Shown here in pieces: positions 1 to 14,300 of a DNA stretch of 64,000 bases (its first letter is position 1; each line of letters starts with the position of its first letter). The DNA comes from Lethocerus indicus. Lineage: Eukaryota > Arthropoda > Insecta > Hemiptera > Belostomatidae. Position numbers and translations under genes: made by a program. The notes under the pieces were generated by a model, which saw only the letters and a program-made list of their open reading frames with translations, did not search any database and was not told the origin of the DNA. The DNA lies in the NCBI GenBank assembly GCA_019843655.1, contig JACDQD010000007.1, forward strand, positions 22,710,365 through 22,774,364, in the 5' to 3' direction.

Positions 1-368
1 ATAGATTTTGATAGTTTTCCTTAATAACAAAAAAATAGTATTTTTGACAAGTGTGGCTGTCAAAATTTCAAATACCTACAGTGATATATGAAAAATATAA
101 TTTCAATCACTTTATACAATACATATAAAGCAAACATAAAGTGTGTAAGCTGCCTTCACCAATTGATGTAGCACTCACATTTTTAATAGGTTCATTTGAT
201 ATGTATCTCTTTGCGGTACAGTTGCACAGATTTATATCAGCCAACTCCTTTCGAGTAGAAGTAAGCTGACCAACCTTTCCCAGGTGGCAAATAATGTCAA
301 ATTTATTTTTTTCTTATAAAACCAGATCTATTATAAAAATTAAAATATAATAAAACGTGTAATCATAC

Positions 369-557
369 CCTGAGGTAGGACCATGACCAGTTTCTGTCAT
401 CCATAGGCTGGGGTTCAAGGGTACCCCACACATAGGAAGACGACACTTGGCTGGCATCCTTCAGTGAATTCAAACTTGTCCTAGTGAAAAGCTCTATGCC
501 AGCCACTGAACCCCTTTCCAGCCCTCCAATTCCACTGCAGTTCTCTTCCATTTCTTC
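369..557 (-). CDS. Internal coding exon of an unrecognised gene
   Basis: The stretch reads as 63 codons with no stop. It has a polypyrimidine tract and AG just upstream on the minus strand (AG at 559-558) and a GTATGA donor directly after codon AGG (GT at 368-367). Both ends are phase 0, so it could be a 189-nt cassette exon that is skipped without changing frame. The peptide starts EEMEENCSGIGG and ends near NWSWSYLR. It is rich in Ser, Gly, Glu and Asp with two Trp near the end, and looks like a disordered or linker segment rather than a folded domain. I do not recognise the family. The next exon lies beyond the left edge of the window. Its upstream exons would lie at higher coordinates, but I found none I could support in the following 23 kb. 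Confidence 0.6.
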
Positions 558-3500
558 CTACACATTGAGAAGAAAAATCAGTAACATAAAATAATATAAT
601 GTAGGCTTGATGTAGTAAATTTGGAACTCAGGAAAACAATATTTACTTTAGTATAAGATTATTATGTTTTATTTATGTCACCAGCCTCCATCTCATTTGA
701 ATTAACAAAGTATGATTTATTGAAATATCCAAATGATATGGGAAGAAACAGGGTAAAATTAAAGGCACACTAAACAATCAAACTTGATGAATAAAACCAA
801 AAGAATTAATTAATTTGAAATTTGACCATTTTTTGTATAGGAATTATAAAGAGCAATCATATGCTAGTGAATTATGTATCACAGTATGTAATTTTTAAAT
901 TATAATCATTTATTATTTTTTAGTAATACAAAATTCACTATGAAAATTAGGCATTAATTAATTGTGTAAATTTAAATTTAACATAAAAGAGTTCAATGTT
1001 ATTCATCAAATTGTAACCCCAGTTTTTCATTATAATGAGATTGCACATCTATTGTATTTTGATCTAGAATAAATTTAGACATAACCTTTGCACTATTGCA
1101 CAATCAATAGCATTCCAGGCAAAGGCTCATTTTGTAATGTGCTGTTATGGTAAGATGCCATTATAGAGCCAATTATAACCAACAGTATTTTGCTATAGGC
1201 TTCGTGATTAAAATAAACTGCACTATTCGCGGAAACTTATTACCATTTAAAGTGTACCATTATAAAGAGTGTGCACTGGATTGCATGAATTCTCTAAGTA
1301 AATACTATCACCCTGGCATTCAAACTGACAAGAATGCTAAAGAAGCAGTAATTGAGCTTATAACATGGAGAAAGTTTTTTGGCACTTAAATTCTACAGCA
1401 CGTTTCTTATTATTCCTTAATATTGACATTAAAGCATTTTCAGGTGTAATAAGATAAGGATACGGAAAATTGTAGTACATATTAAAATTATTTGGAGTTA
1501 TTTGCACTCATTAACAAGTTCCTTCATTAAAATCAGACATATAATTATGATATATGTAATATATCATAATGTAATTACAATCATAGATTGTAAATGGATT
1601 TATAAACTTTTTAATTAAATCATAAAACAGTACTGTAACCTCTAAACACATTAAAGTAAGACGGGTGAAATAATTTAATTTCAAAAACGCAATATCTTCC
1701 GTTCTATATTTTTTATTATTCTATATTATATATATTACTTTATTATCCTATATTATTATTTAATGATGCAAGTATGGTGAAATAAAGTTAATTTAAAATG
1801 TCCTGCGTGTTTTTTCATTCACTCAGATTCCCATCATTCAAAGTTTTCTCCGTCGTTCTTAAATGCAGTTCATAAAAACTTTCACTCAGTTTAACCAATT
1901 GGCATGAATTACATTTTAGACAAACATCCCTTCACCCACGGCATGTTGAAACCTGTTTTCAGATGGGTTGTAATCGAATAAAACATCATCTAAGGCATCC
2001 GATTTACGATCACAAATCCGATGAAAATTTGTGTGTAATGTCACATCAATGATTTATGCACTGGCAAGAAGCTACCAGTTAAAACAGGTTCGCGGACAAG
2101 TTATTAAGTTCAAAATTTAGTCCCACCCCTTCGTAAAGTGGTTATATGTATGTTCTCTTTTAAGGATAATTTTAAACTGAAATTCCTGCTTAGAAAATCC
2201 GAAATTTAAAAGAGTCAGACGGAATTTAGGAATATTTTAAAAATAATAATTATGTATGTTTCACGGCTAAGTAGGTAAAATACATTTTAATATCGCTTAA
2301 AATCGTTAACCAACATTTGCTACCGGTTGAACTTAAAACGACGAACTAAACTTCGAAACGACGTTCGAAATACACAATTCGAAAGACAATATGTCATGAA
2401 TGGGTTCATGATTTGGCCTCGATCATTTCACAAAACAGTTACGAACCCCATTAAACGGCATCGTTTTAAGCTGTAATGTCTAACTTATTGGTTTGTACAC
2501 GTATATAAAATTTGACAAACGGCTATTAGTCATCTGAAAGAGATTAGAGCCAACCGAACGATAAACCTTTTCATCATTCCTATCACACAAGAACTGTAAT
2601 TGGTGAATAATAAATTTGCTTAGACAATTTGGCTAAAAAAATATAAATAGTGATCCATAAAAAAATCCGTGCTGAAATAAAAACTGTATATCTCTATCAG
2701 ATATCGGAGATATTCCGAGGTTTCGAACAGAGATTTACATTTAGAATGATTCATTAAAAACTAAGTGGATTTATTAATTGTATTTGGATAATTTCTCAAC
2801 AATGTCTGTATGTGCCGAAAGTAAGAAATAGAATAATTTTTCCAGTCTCATGCGGGAGAGATCGCAACACGAAGTAAAAGAGATTTATTATACGGTTGAG
2901 ATATAAAATACCGCTTTGGAAAATTATTGCGATAAACATAACAGGTCTTATTTACGACTGGCAACTTTTAGCCCTACTTAAGTCCAGTTGTGTCAACTTC
3001 TACAGATTTTATTCATATCATTGGGAATAACTGAACCGAATTATTATCAAAATGAATAAATTAAAATTGGTTAATTCCAGCTATCGGTTTTGTATAAAGC
3101 AGAAATGACATAGTCCGTAATTTAGAGGAAATCGCGAAGAAAACCCGCAGTCAGTAAAACAATAAAACACCGATTTAGGTTTGTTGTATCTGTTAAAATA
3201 TTTCAATGTTTTTTTAACGAACAGAAATTACAAAGTAATTTAAGCACGAACCTAAAACGGATACTAAGAAAATTAGAATAGAAAAGAAACCTAATTAAAG
3301 CCGTGTTTGTAGTCTCACGGGAAAACTAGAAAGTCAGGAAACATATGCGATCTTACATCATACAGCAGATTCCAAAATTGGTCGAAAAACACGTCAATGA
3401 CTTAGGATAATTTACTCTAATGCATATCTATTAATGTAATAACTACGCACGATTTCCCTCTAGAAATTACCTGTAAAAGAGTTTTGTAAAACTTTTTTTT

Positions 3501-5280
3501 TGCGGCGGATATTACATTTCACTGAGAAACTGCATTAGACAGGTTTTATTAAATAAACAGAGGCTATATATTTATTTATATAAACATTTTCTCTTTCAAT
3601 TTAAAACTAGTCAGAATTTTATTAGTGAATTATTAGACAGATAATTACGTTTCTGATGCAACGTTCCTCATTTCTTAAACAATTCTCGTTTATTTGCTCC
3701 CAGTTTGCATACACTCGTTCAATTGTTTTATTCTAAATTTATCCGCTATTCTTGTCCTACAATTAGCACTTCGCCGGTATAATTCCCAAAACCCACTAAA
3801 GCGAAAATAGCCACGTGAATTTCTTCCACATATTCAATCGTTCTTACGGGAGTTTCACGATTCAGTAAATTCTCCCTTCAAGAGTACCGTAGCAGTCACA
3901 GAACTCTTCCACTTGTTATACTTGTAGTATTGTAGTTGCGGATAAAAATAAATTTGATAGAAATTAATCTCGAAAGTTTAAACATGGGAATAGCGTAGTG
4001 TGCAACATTTGGTCAGAAAAACATAATTTAATTTGTTCGTCAAGCTAAAGACCCCGGGGGTTGGAACACGTTTTACAGAGACAAACTTGGACAAGCGAGA
4101 ATAGTCGTTTCACACCGACTAAGCAAATGAGCTGAGACAACTTACCAGCCGTATTCATATATTGCAATACTTTGCAATAGAGAAACTATTGTTACTCGGC
4201 TGAAATATCGTCAGGCCTCTTAGTAGAGAGTGACGGACAACTGTATATCAAGTGCCGTTGTGTTGCAGAATTAAACACACTTTGATTGTCGATCGTACTG
4301 TCCGCGATCCGTAGATAACCGAGGGACTAGGCGGTCTGTCCAACCGAGCCATGCAAATAAACTATCCTGCAATAAATCAATTAATAAACTATCCGTCTAC
4401 CAATAAATTCCCCGACGCTATTAAACTAACAACCGAGGTTGGAAGTAAAATTCCCGCAACGAATGTGTAACGCAGGTGGGAAATTCATATAAGGAGCAAA
4501 AGGATCTCTTGTGCAACAGGCAAATGCCGAAGTTCACAGCCTGTTCGGCTTTATAAATGAAAAGAGGACATAAAAAGTCCTTTGATTTTTTTTTGCTTCG
4601 TTCGAGCAATCAAATAATTACACTTTTTATTTCTTTTTTTAATTACAACTGTACACATTTGGCATGAGGAATTCTCCTTATTAATAAGTATTATTTTTGG
4701 CACGTTCTGTTTTAATCTCCCTTTACGATCTTACGACACATTACTTTCAGAATTTCGAGTATTCAAAATCACCAGGATAAAAGTGCCGCCTTATACGTCT
4801 ACCTACCGCAATGCATACATTTTAAGTCGTTTTAAGTGCCAGTTTTTGATATAAAATTAAGGTAAAATTTTGAACCACGCACTAACTAGAAATCGCTCGG
4901 ACTTAGTCAAGTGGATTGAATCTGTGCGGAGAAATCCTGCGGTTTTGAAAATGGCCAATTCATATTACCACAAAATGTTCAAATTACCCGGGTCTACGAG
5001 GTCCTGAGAAAAAAAAATGACTCAACTACGCGTCTTTGGATACACAATATCCCACTCGTTGTTTTTGGGGCGTTGTGTAATTTTCGAGAATTTCCCAATT
5101 ACCGTTTTTTTCATCATTGCCCGGCCATGCTTCATTAGAGGTTAAAAAGGTTTCTTGGCAACCGGTGACGAACCACAAGGCACTCTACAATCAGAGATTA
5201 TATATAGTCAAAAATATTTCCGGTAATTTCGTGTTGGCCAAAGGGAAAATAGAATTCAGCCCCCTAATCTTCCTCCCTTA
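558..5280. other. No gene seen; AT-rich non-coding DNA becoming CpG-richer
   Basis: If the exon at 369-557 is real, this would be its upstream intron or 5' flank. The first 1.7 kb is AT-rich; from about 1.8 kb on CpGs become frequent. Open frames here (for example 1147-1389) lack splice sites and coding character. A TATA/initiator-like pair lies at 2502-2534 and is listed separately. I see no transposon ends or RNA genes. Confidence 0.5.
2502..2534 (+). promoter_or_regulatory. Possible TATA + initiator core promoter
   Basis: A TATATAAAA box starts at 2502. A TCATC initiator-like sequence has its A at 2532, about 28-30 bp downstream, the canonical spacing. A partial downstream promoter element match lies about 28 bp further on. 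No coding exon follows that I can identify, and such motif pairs occur by chance in AT-rich DNA. Confidence 0.15.
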
Positions 5281-5299
5281 CAATAAACCTATTTAATTA

Positions 5300-5323
5300 C
5301 TAATAATTTGAATTAATTATTAG
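5300..5323. promoter_or_regulatory. Palindromic TAAT (homeodomain-type) site cluster
   Basis: Two perfect 9-bp arms (CTAATAATT at 5300-5308 and AATTATTAG at 5315-5323) flank a 6-bp spacer. More TAAT/TTAATT cores sit within 20 bp on each side (5292-5340). TAAT is the core recognised by most Antennapedia- and paired-class homeodomains. The setting is otherwise CpG-rich non-coding DNA. Enhancer function is inference. Confidence 0.3.
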
Positions 5324-5340
5324 TTAATTTAATTTAACTT

Positions 5341-8300
5341 GACCCTTTTTTAGTGTCGTGAAGAAATCCCTCAAAAAATAGGAAGTACCTCCACTATCTT
5401 AAGAGTTTGCATAAAATATTTGTTTGGAAGTAGGCTGATATCCTTTCGTTACTATAAACAGAATATCTTGTTGCAACAGGCTATCATTAGCGGAGAGAAA
5501 AAGGGAAATAATTTAATTCACTTGATTGGTGGTCCGCGGAGTTTGGAATATCCTCATTATGTGAACGGTGTTGCTACTCAGATCATTGATGACAGTACAG
5601 TGCTGACAGAATGCTTCATCTGCCACCCATTTCAATGTCTTACTTAATACAGGATAAAAATTTTAAAAGCATCTTGTCACGTGCTGTTGCGTCATACTGG
5701 CAGAATTCTAAGCTGCCAAACAGGCGAGTGGCGATAATTGGAGCGACATAAAGACAAACACCAACTTTATTTAGAATCACATAGTGTGATTTTCAGCGAA
5801 GCAAAAGTCGACGGTTCCAAAATAGTGCACACCCGAAAGAATTTAAGAATGGACTCTTAAGATAGATAGATAGGACGGACGGTAAATGAAATGCTTGATA
5901 TCTGAATGACTTACTCAAAGAGGTTCTCGAAAGTACGACAGATCAAGAGAGCCGATCCATTTCCGTTATCGTAGAACCGCCGATCGAGGAGGCGTCAAGT
6001 TTAAGGGGGCACTGATGAAGCAGCGGCTGTGCGAAGAGTGCTTTGTGTCAGAACAGTGTCCAGTGATGGACCGGGCCACACTCTCACTGTTACTCTCGGG
6101 TCTAGAGCTCTATGGCTCACCCCGGCTGTCAACTAAGTTTCACTCTCGGCCTCTCCCTCCATCGCTCTACACCTCCCTCCATACACCGACCCCTCCTCCT
6201 GCTCAGATCCTTCCTTTCGATTTCATAATTGACGATAATAACAGTAATAATAACTAATTGTTCGGTTGATTTGACGTACAATTTATCACGGTGTATAAAT
6301 TGCGACGTATATGGCTCTATATACGTCCAGTTTTTTCTTCCACATTAACGTACACGGTAATTGGTCACTTTGCATCATCGGTCGGTCGATTTTCTCCCGA
6401 TAGTTTACATCCGGTACATAGGCAGTAGCGTTCCGTTAGCTATATAGTGAGGTACTTTACGCATGTTGGTACACACAATTTGTACAGAAAACCAGACAAG
6501 TGTGAGTAGACCGAATTAAAAGAGACAATTAAAAGAGACCAGATTATTAATAAGCTTTATACGAAGTGGAGATAATAAATAGCGGTACAAATAATTTATT
6601 AGTACAAGTCAAGAATGTTTTCGGGGAAATCGCTCTTCTTGGAGCGACCGGTGTTTCCCATTTCAGATATAAACCGGACAATAAAACAAATATATTTAAC
6701 TCAAAATAAATTTGTCCGGGTCTTATTGTTTGTTTTATTGTTACGAGCGTAGGCTTGTGCCGAAACTCTTATGCAAAAGAATATAGTCTACAGGATTGTA
6801 AGTAAAAAATATATGAATGGAGTATAATGGTTTCGCGGGTAATAACTATCGTCGCACATGCGTGTTTGATGGCGAAATCGAGACAGGCGGTCCTGCGGTC
6901 AACCCAGAGGAAAACGAGTTTTTATCCCCGATACGCGGAGTATAAAGCATATTCCGAGCTAATACGCTCCGGAGTTATTTCATTAAGCTCGATAATCCTT
7001 GGTCCGATTGAATTCCAACTGGGCGGACCTGGTAACACTGCCGATAACGGTTTCAAAAGTACCGGGTGGCCTAGTGCCCGATACACGGCCGAGAATCTTG
7101 TAACAAAACTAGGGAATATTTAAGATTCATAGGCTCATACGTTATAATATATGTATCTGAGGTCGTTAGTTTAAATACAGAAGTTGAATTGCCGGATCGA
7201 TTTTTGTCCGTCTTGACTTTGCTGTCCCCCAAGGACGTTGGCGGAATCTCTTTGACCCATTTCATTGTGTCAACAACTGCTCTAAATAATTCAATAAAGG
7301 ACCAATATTTCCGATTCTCCCATGACGCCATTCGTCTTCGGGGCCCCTATTTTATGACGTGTTACGTATGATAGCACTTCTCCATTTAACATTCATTATA
7401 TATTTCCACGCAAGTCTTACAGTACTTTCAGAATTGGCCAGTGCCTCCACGGCGCAACAGGGCGCTTCGCTGGGAAACGAGGAAAAGTGTCCCTAAGGAA
7501 GATTCGCGGGGTGAAACCAACGACAAGAATGAGACCACGGTGAAGAGATATAAATTAGATCAGAGGTTAATCTTAAAGAATCAATTCCGAAGCAGTATTG
7601 AAAGAAAAACTTTCACACATGCCACCCAGACCAGATAATGAACTTACAAAAAACTGCTAACCTATTACTGACTATTTTCTAGTTTTGAGATGATATTTTT
7701 CACATTAGTCTAACACACTTATGCCGTAATGCCAGTTCGTTAGTGAGTTCTTACACCATTCTTAAACCTTCCCATGGGAAGAAACCACGAATAAATCACT
7801 ATCTGGCAGTAATTACATGTTTAGATTGCTCTGTCTTAAATGCCCATACGAGGAATTAAATCCTAAAAAGACACCGCTGACACTAATGCAATCCTTGAAC
7901 AAACCAGAAACGCACCTACATTAATGCATCTAACTCTGGCCAGGGTGTTTTCCCTTGAATATCATCGGATGACCAATCCCCAGTAGTAAATGTATTAAAG
8001 TGGGACTAGAGATGAAGGTTAGCGGCCCCGGTCGGGACTTCTGATTGGCAAAGTTCCCGCTAAGTTTCACTCTCACTTCTTGCTCTTTGCTACTCCCACA
8101 GCGGTCCCCATTGTTGTTGTAGGAGGGAGAGAAAGTGAGGATAACAGTGCTTACGGGACGATCGTTTGTATTCTCGATTGACGGAACAATTATAAATAGG
8201 TAATTAAATATTAATTGAGAGTCGATATATTGTGAGTAAACTAATGTTGTACAGTTTAATATCAAAAATCACCCCTTGCTGTGTTATATACCAGATGGGA

Positions 8301-11300
8301 ACAGCAACTAAATACTGAAAACTGAGTGTTATCTAAGTCAACTAGAGTATGAAACGATAATTGAATTCGTTTAAATAAAACATGTAGGAACTTGAATATA
8401 AATAAGGAAATATTACTTAAAACTTCCCTCTTTTCAGTATGACATTTTTTTCGTTAACCCTATTACCTACATACCCGATTGATCGAGTTTTAACAGCACA
8501 TTTATGGAGCACTGGAAGCTGGCAGTCTGGCGCCAGTTGCGGGAACTAGACCATTCCTAAATGGAAGAAGAAAATTTCCCAACAGAAATCCCAAGTGTCA
8601 ACACTGGGACATATCTCAATCCTAATCCAAATAAAGCGGAAAAACCAGTTTCAGATTAAGAAGGTATCTATATATTTATCTATGCCAATAAATATTAAAT
8701 AATTTTTTCAGCATTCTCCGAGAATGTGGATGCATCTCTGGCTACCATGTATTTCTCACGGATTTCTAAACGTTAAAATTCTAGTAACTAATTTCAATTC
8801 CCACAAATAAGATAAAAACCATATCAATGTTTTACAGGACTTAATTATTTAGTCTTCGGCTTGCCAGCATTTCTATGCTACGTGTTATCCGGTTAATGAC
8901 AGACCGGTCGTGGACATTAGACCTTGAAATTGTCGATGAAATTTGTGCTACACGTATGGGGTTATAAAAAGGGTTATAAAAAAAAGATAAGGGGTTCATA
9001 ATGTTCAAAATGTTTCCTCTTTTCATTGATTCAGTTCTAGTGGATCCTCTTAAACGATTGGGTTCTTCGTCTTTAACTGAGGGATTTTTTTAATTAATTA
9101 ATTAAGAGCCAATACTGGTGAGGGAAAGGGTATCTCAAACCAGCGATGGTGTAACATTTACATCGACTATTTCATAAGCAATGAATACACAAAATGTTTT
9201 CCTCCGTGTGGCCGTGAACCATTCGTACGCGGAGGGCTCCTTGTAATTTTCATATTCAAGTATAATGATGTGAAAGTTATAAAACTGTTTAGAAGCAAGA
9301 TGTTTATTTAAACTCACTTTTTATGAGTTTACTTTCCCCATAAAAAGTATTTTTAAGTCGAATGTTTTCGACTGATTCACATAGCTTTCATAGAAAATAG
9401 AAGCTTTAAAATTCGAGTGTCCTAGTTTTGGAGTAAAATATAAATATTTTAAATTGAACCCAGTGTGCCCAGTTTCAGGTCTCGTGTAATCTGAGCCATC
9501 GGTGGCAAAGTGCAACTAGGTTGTTAATGAGCACAGCCGTTTCAGTTGAAACGAAATAGAAACGAGTATGAAAATAATTTATTTTATATATTTTATCTTT
9601 TACGATCGCGTCGAAAGCCGTTTGGCATTTGGTCTAGCTGCTCAGTATATTTTATGGGCAATCAATTGGACACGGAGTAAATTGCTTCATTACAAGGTAC
9701 GAAGCGGTGCCGTCTGCGGGCCGCGCATTTAAAACTTGGAATACATCTCGCGATGGAAAACAACTCCCCGTTAACGGACCATTAACTCGGGCGAATTATT
9801 ATCAATTGACCATCCCATTTAATAGTCTGACTCCCTTTCGCGGAATAACCGGCAATTTAGAAACCCGTTCTCCTGGCTACCTGTATACCTTCTTGTACCC
9901 GATTAGCCCGACAAACGGCCAATTTATCGAAATTACAGAGTTACGAGCGAATAATAATCAGTGTTTAACAAGCGCTGTCGACAATGTTTAGACGGCCGAT
10001 TGAAAATTTTAATGGGCCGGAGAATCCGCCAAGGGAATTCGAACTGACAGGCCGTTAGAAGGTTGAAAGCTCATAATTGAAAGAAGTACGACTATTGCGA
10101 CAAATTCCAATTCGTTGGCCTCAAGTAATGCTAATGTTTAAAAGTGTAGTTCAAATTGAAAATTGGAAACAAAAAACGAAATAAAGTAAAAGTTATAATG
10201 TTAATAATGCTATTAATTAAATATTAAATCCAACCCAAGTAAGAAAAGTGCCCAGAGTTGTTCAATCATATAGTAGTGAATTGTATTAATCTTAATTTTG
10301 TCTTTACACAACCTGCCGCCTCCAATGCACTAATTTCTTTTAAGGAATATACAACCAAATAATGAGGACGCACAGTATATAAATCGGATCGCATCTAGTT
10401 ATTAATAACAAATAATTATTCAAATGCGAAAAATATTTTCTTAGTGCTCATTCAGACATGTCTGTGTGTATTAAATGCCATATGTGGTACTATTAATAGC
10501 AAGAGTTTGTTATTTCAGCATCCTGTTTTTGTTAATTCCTTTAAAAGCTAGATAGATTACACTGCGGCTAAAGAATTTATTTAGTCTTCGGCATTCCCCG
10601 GAATAGACCTTTGTTTTAGTCAAACAACCTAGAAATAGGCGGCGGGACCTCGAACTGTGGCGGAAATCCAAGCACCCAATGTCAGATTTAGCCAGTGCGA
10701 CAGCATCGATACGTTTCGTATTCAGTACGATGCACCTTTATTCAGGGTCCTTCCAATCAATGAATCACTCACTGGACTGAATTAATTTAACTCTCTTCCT
10801 AAATTTTCGTACAAAATAATCAAATCTTCCACTCAAACATTGCCGAACTGAATTCAAATTAGCAAAACCATATATACTGACAAATAGGCAGGAAAAAGTT
10901 CTCGCTCTATTTTCAATATATTTTCTTTATTTGTAAATAATAAACCGAAAATATATTCAGTAAATGAACCTATGAGGAATATACAGTTTGAAACTATAAC
11001 AGGACAATTGACCAAATAACATGAATTCGCTACACTGGGCCAAATTATTCCACATATTCCAGAATATGTATACAATAGGGGCGATTAGCCTATTACTTGA
11101 CTTATTACTCGATGAATACCAAAATTAGTAGTGTAATAGGGAGTATAATAAGGAGGTATTCCCCTGCGGGGGTGCCGAATGGAGACAGTGATTGATGAAA
11201 AAACCTAGGAAGCTGTTGGCTAACTGTACGTGACTGTTATTGACCTCAAGGCCTGCCGGGAAGGAAGTGAAACAACACCACGGAGGAAACCCAGCAGGAC

Positions 11301-14300
11301 GCTCGAGTGAACCCTACTAATGCCAGTTTTAACGCCGCCGATCGCCAATCAACGATCACCGATCACCGCACCCGAACTTCCGGGCTTCCCCTATTGCGTA
11401 AGTTCAAGGCGAAGCCCAATCGGACATCGAAGTATTCGGCACGCGGTGTTAGGCGTACGGGTCATGTCAGTCCGATTGTCTTCTTCTACAGACAAGTCCC
11501 TTACATAAAAAGGGAAATTAGTTTAAAATCCATTTAATGAAATCAATATTTCCTCAACATTTTTTAGTCGGCACCTCGACTCGACCCTCATTAAGCGATC
11601 CGTAAGTCGGAGAAAGACTTCGTCAGGTCTAGTGGGCCAGCTTGAGTGGCAGTTGAGGGGTTGTTGAAAGGAGTGGCCTATCCTCCCTAATGAACCTCCC
11701 CCGAGGTGGTACTCCATTGCACAAAGAAAATATCTTCAAGGACACCCTACTAATTTTATTTAATCTAAAATTATTATGCAACGTGATCTTCTTTCGCTTT
11801 TAGGAAAGAGAAACATAACTCGAGGTACTGGACTGTACTGTGATGCGGGGAAAAGTTTAGAACGAAATTAAAAGCCCTTAAAATCCTGGATTGAAGGAAT
11901 TCAAGATGATTTTGTAAGAAGTATGCACGGCGATCTTATTCACTTTTTCACGATTAATGAATTCTAAAGGGAATTTTCAAAAATATCAACAATCAAATTT
12001 TACTTATTCTTTATTGAAAAATATAAGGGAATATGTGTTTATTGAACCTGCAAGGGAATATGTATTGAAGGTATAATTTGCGATAAACGTTGAATGCTGA
12101 ACACACTAATGTATGCCAAAATTAGAATTTGAAATTTTACCGGTATAGGCGAGCTTCTGGCTTCAGTTTTTTGAAGGCTTCAAATTATTTAATTTGAATA
12201 AATTAAATGAAAATTTGAGTCGTTAACGCTTTCTAGTTACTTAGTTCCAGCCAATCCGCTGGTAGCATAGCGATTTCATTCGAGTTGCAGTTCATGCATT
12301 CTAAATAGCTGACCTACTCGTTTCATTTTTTCTGAGGATCATCGCTGTTCCCACCCACACATGCTTGTTAATAATTATGAAATACTGTAATTTATTATAA
12401 AACAAATCTAAAATCACCGTCAGGAAATGCCGGAGACCTACGTGACGGCTGTGCGCACATCAGCGACAACGGCCGTGAATAGCAATTTTCATTTTCCGTT
12501 GAAGGGAGAAAAAAAAAATTGTCGGACGAAAAAGCGAGAGTCGCAAGGTGAAATGATATCGGAGTTGGCAGAGAACCTATTTCCGGACATTGAGCCCACC
12601 GACCTCGCCTTGCCACTTCCTAGCCAGGTACCGAGAACAATTAAAGCTTCTAAATTCACTCCTCCAAATAAGCCCGGCCGAATATTATGTTTTTGCGGAA
12701 ACTGCCCACTGTTCTGCGTTGGCAACGCTAGTGTGCTGGCAAACCTTTTAACGATACCGTAAGGAGAAAAGTCACAGTCCGGGTGAGAGACTAAAAAGTC
12801 ATGGCCACCGCAGCGGGGTTGTCGCAGTCCTGTTTCATTAGATACGGACTAACAGATAGACTTGTATAACAACAATGCATTTAAATCTAATCGGTAATGG
12901 ACAACCGTGTCTGTAAATTAACAGTGTCGCCTTTAACCAGGCTACTGATGCTGGGGAACAACATCTGTTGTAGAGCCAAACAAGCGAGAATTCAAACACC
13001 TTTTCATTTTTGCACTAATGGTTTGAGCGAATGGTGGAAAACATTCTCCCAGGATACTAATATTATCTTAATGGAGAATAGAATTCTCCAGAAACCCCTT
13101 TTTTTCTTCTCTTGTTCTTTCATTCCCGTGATTCATTCATTTTTAGACTACAAGACCTTTCCTCACTTAATTCTAGTATTTTGAGAAATTATAAAATATA
13201 ATTTTGTTCTTTGTAATAATAATGGCTCAATTTCTTACGAGTTAAATAGTGTTTTCAATCTCTACACTGTTGAATTCACAGTAAAATAAGTGATATAATG
13301 TATGTTAATAGTGTTTTATAAAAAAAGATGATGAATGGACGGTCACGTCAAGAAACGTTCTACTTTCTTGGCCAACTGGACTGAATAGCGTAGATTTTCC
13401 AATTTGCTGTATTTTTTCGGTGTATCTCTGCGCAACAACTTGTTAAAAACTTGCCTACAGGATTTTCACCCGCTTCTGTGTCCGACATTTTAATTTAATG
13501 TCCACCCCGATTCTATCTCACCGATCGTCAGTTCAGGCTAAGTATGAGGATACGTCCTGGAAGAGCAGTTCTATAAACAATAAAAACTGTTCAATTTTTC
13601 AACCTTGATTCTCACAAATTTCATTAATTTCAATAATGCTTTCAACAAATCAGAATGAGCGTTTGATGACTGCATTTTGATAATTCATTTAAGGTTTTCC
13701 CGGAATCCATTATGGAAGAATTTATTTTGAAATAAACGTTACATCGAGAACCGCTTCCCTTTCTAAAAACCGGTTGCCGCGGAAAAGCTCGACAGGTAAA
13801 ATCGTCGTTTTTTGTCAATCGATCAATTTTTATCGTTTCTGAGAACAGAAGGGTCTGCCCATTAGAAGAGGCCAATGCCGGACCTCTCGTTATTGCACTC
13901 ATCGATTATTATTGCCATTTTCATCGATCGGTATCCAACTATTTTATTGAATAGTCTAATAAATAACGTTCTTAATCGTTTCGAATACCGTTTGTAAAAG
14001 TTCAGAAACTTGGTTTTATTGCAGTTTCCAACATGACACTGATTTTGGCTTATGGGAGAAGTTGTGTAAGAACACCTTAACACGAAATTCAAACGTTCTA
14101 TGAATTTCCAGAACACTTTACTACTCGAAGATTAAATTAATTACCATTTTTTAAGACCTCCTCTTTTGAGGGTTATAGGATAGGACCCCTAAGAATTTGT
14201 TTCGGATATCCCGTGAGCAGTCTTGGAGAAAATCGAATTAAAAAAACAAAACGTTTCTAGCTACAGTTTTAAACATTGGCCATGAATTCTATACCTTTGT

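Noticed and set aside
1147..1389. 80-codon frame rich in Tyr, Asn and Cys
   Set aside because: AT-rich composition, no acceptor or donor, no family match.
6015..6257. 80-codon frame with Pro/Ser-rich middle
   Set aside because: Low-complexity translation of pyrimidine-rich DNA; no splice or homology support.
9707..9991. 94-codon plus-strand frame
   Set aside because: Lies in a CpG-rich enhancer-like block, no splice sites or known motif.
12395..12762. Overlapping open frames on both strands
   Set aside because: Frames open in opposite strands together are typical of GC-balanced non-coding DNA; none has a recognisable domain.
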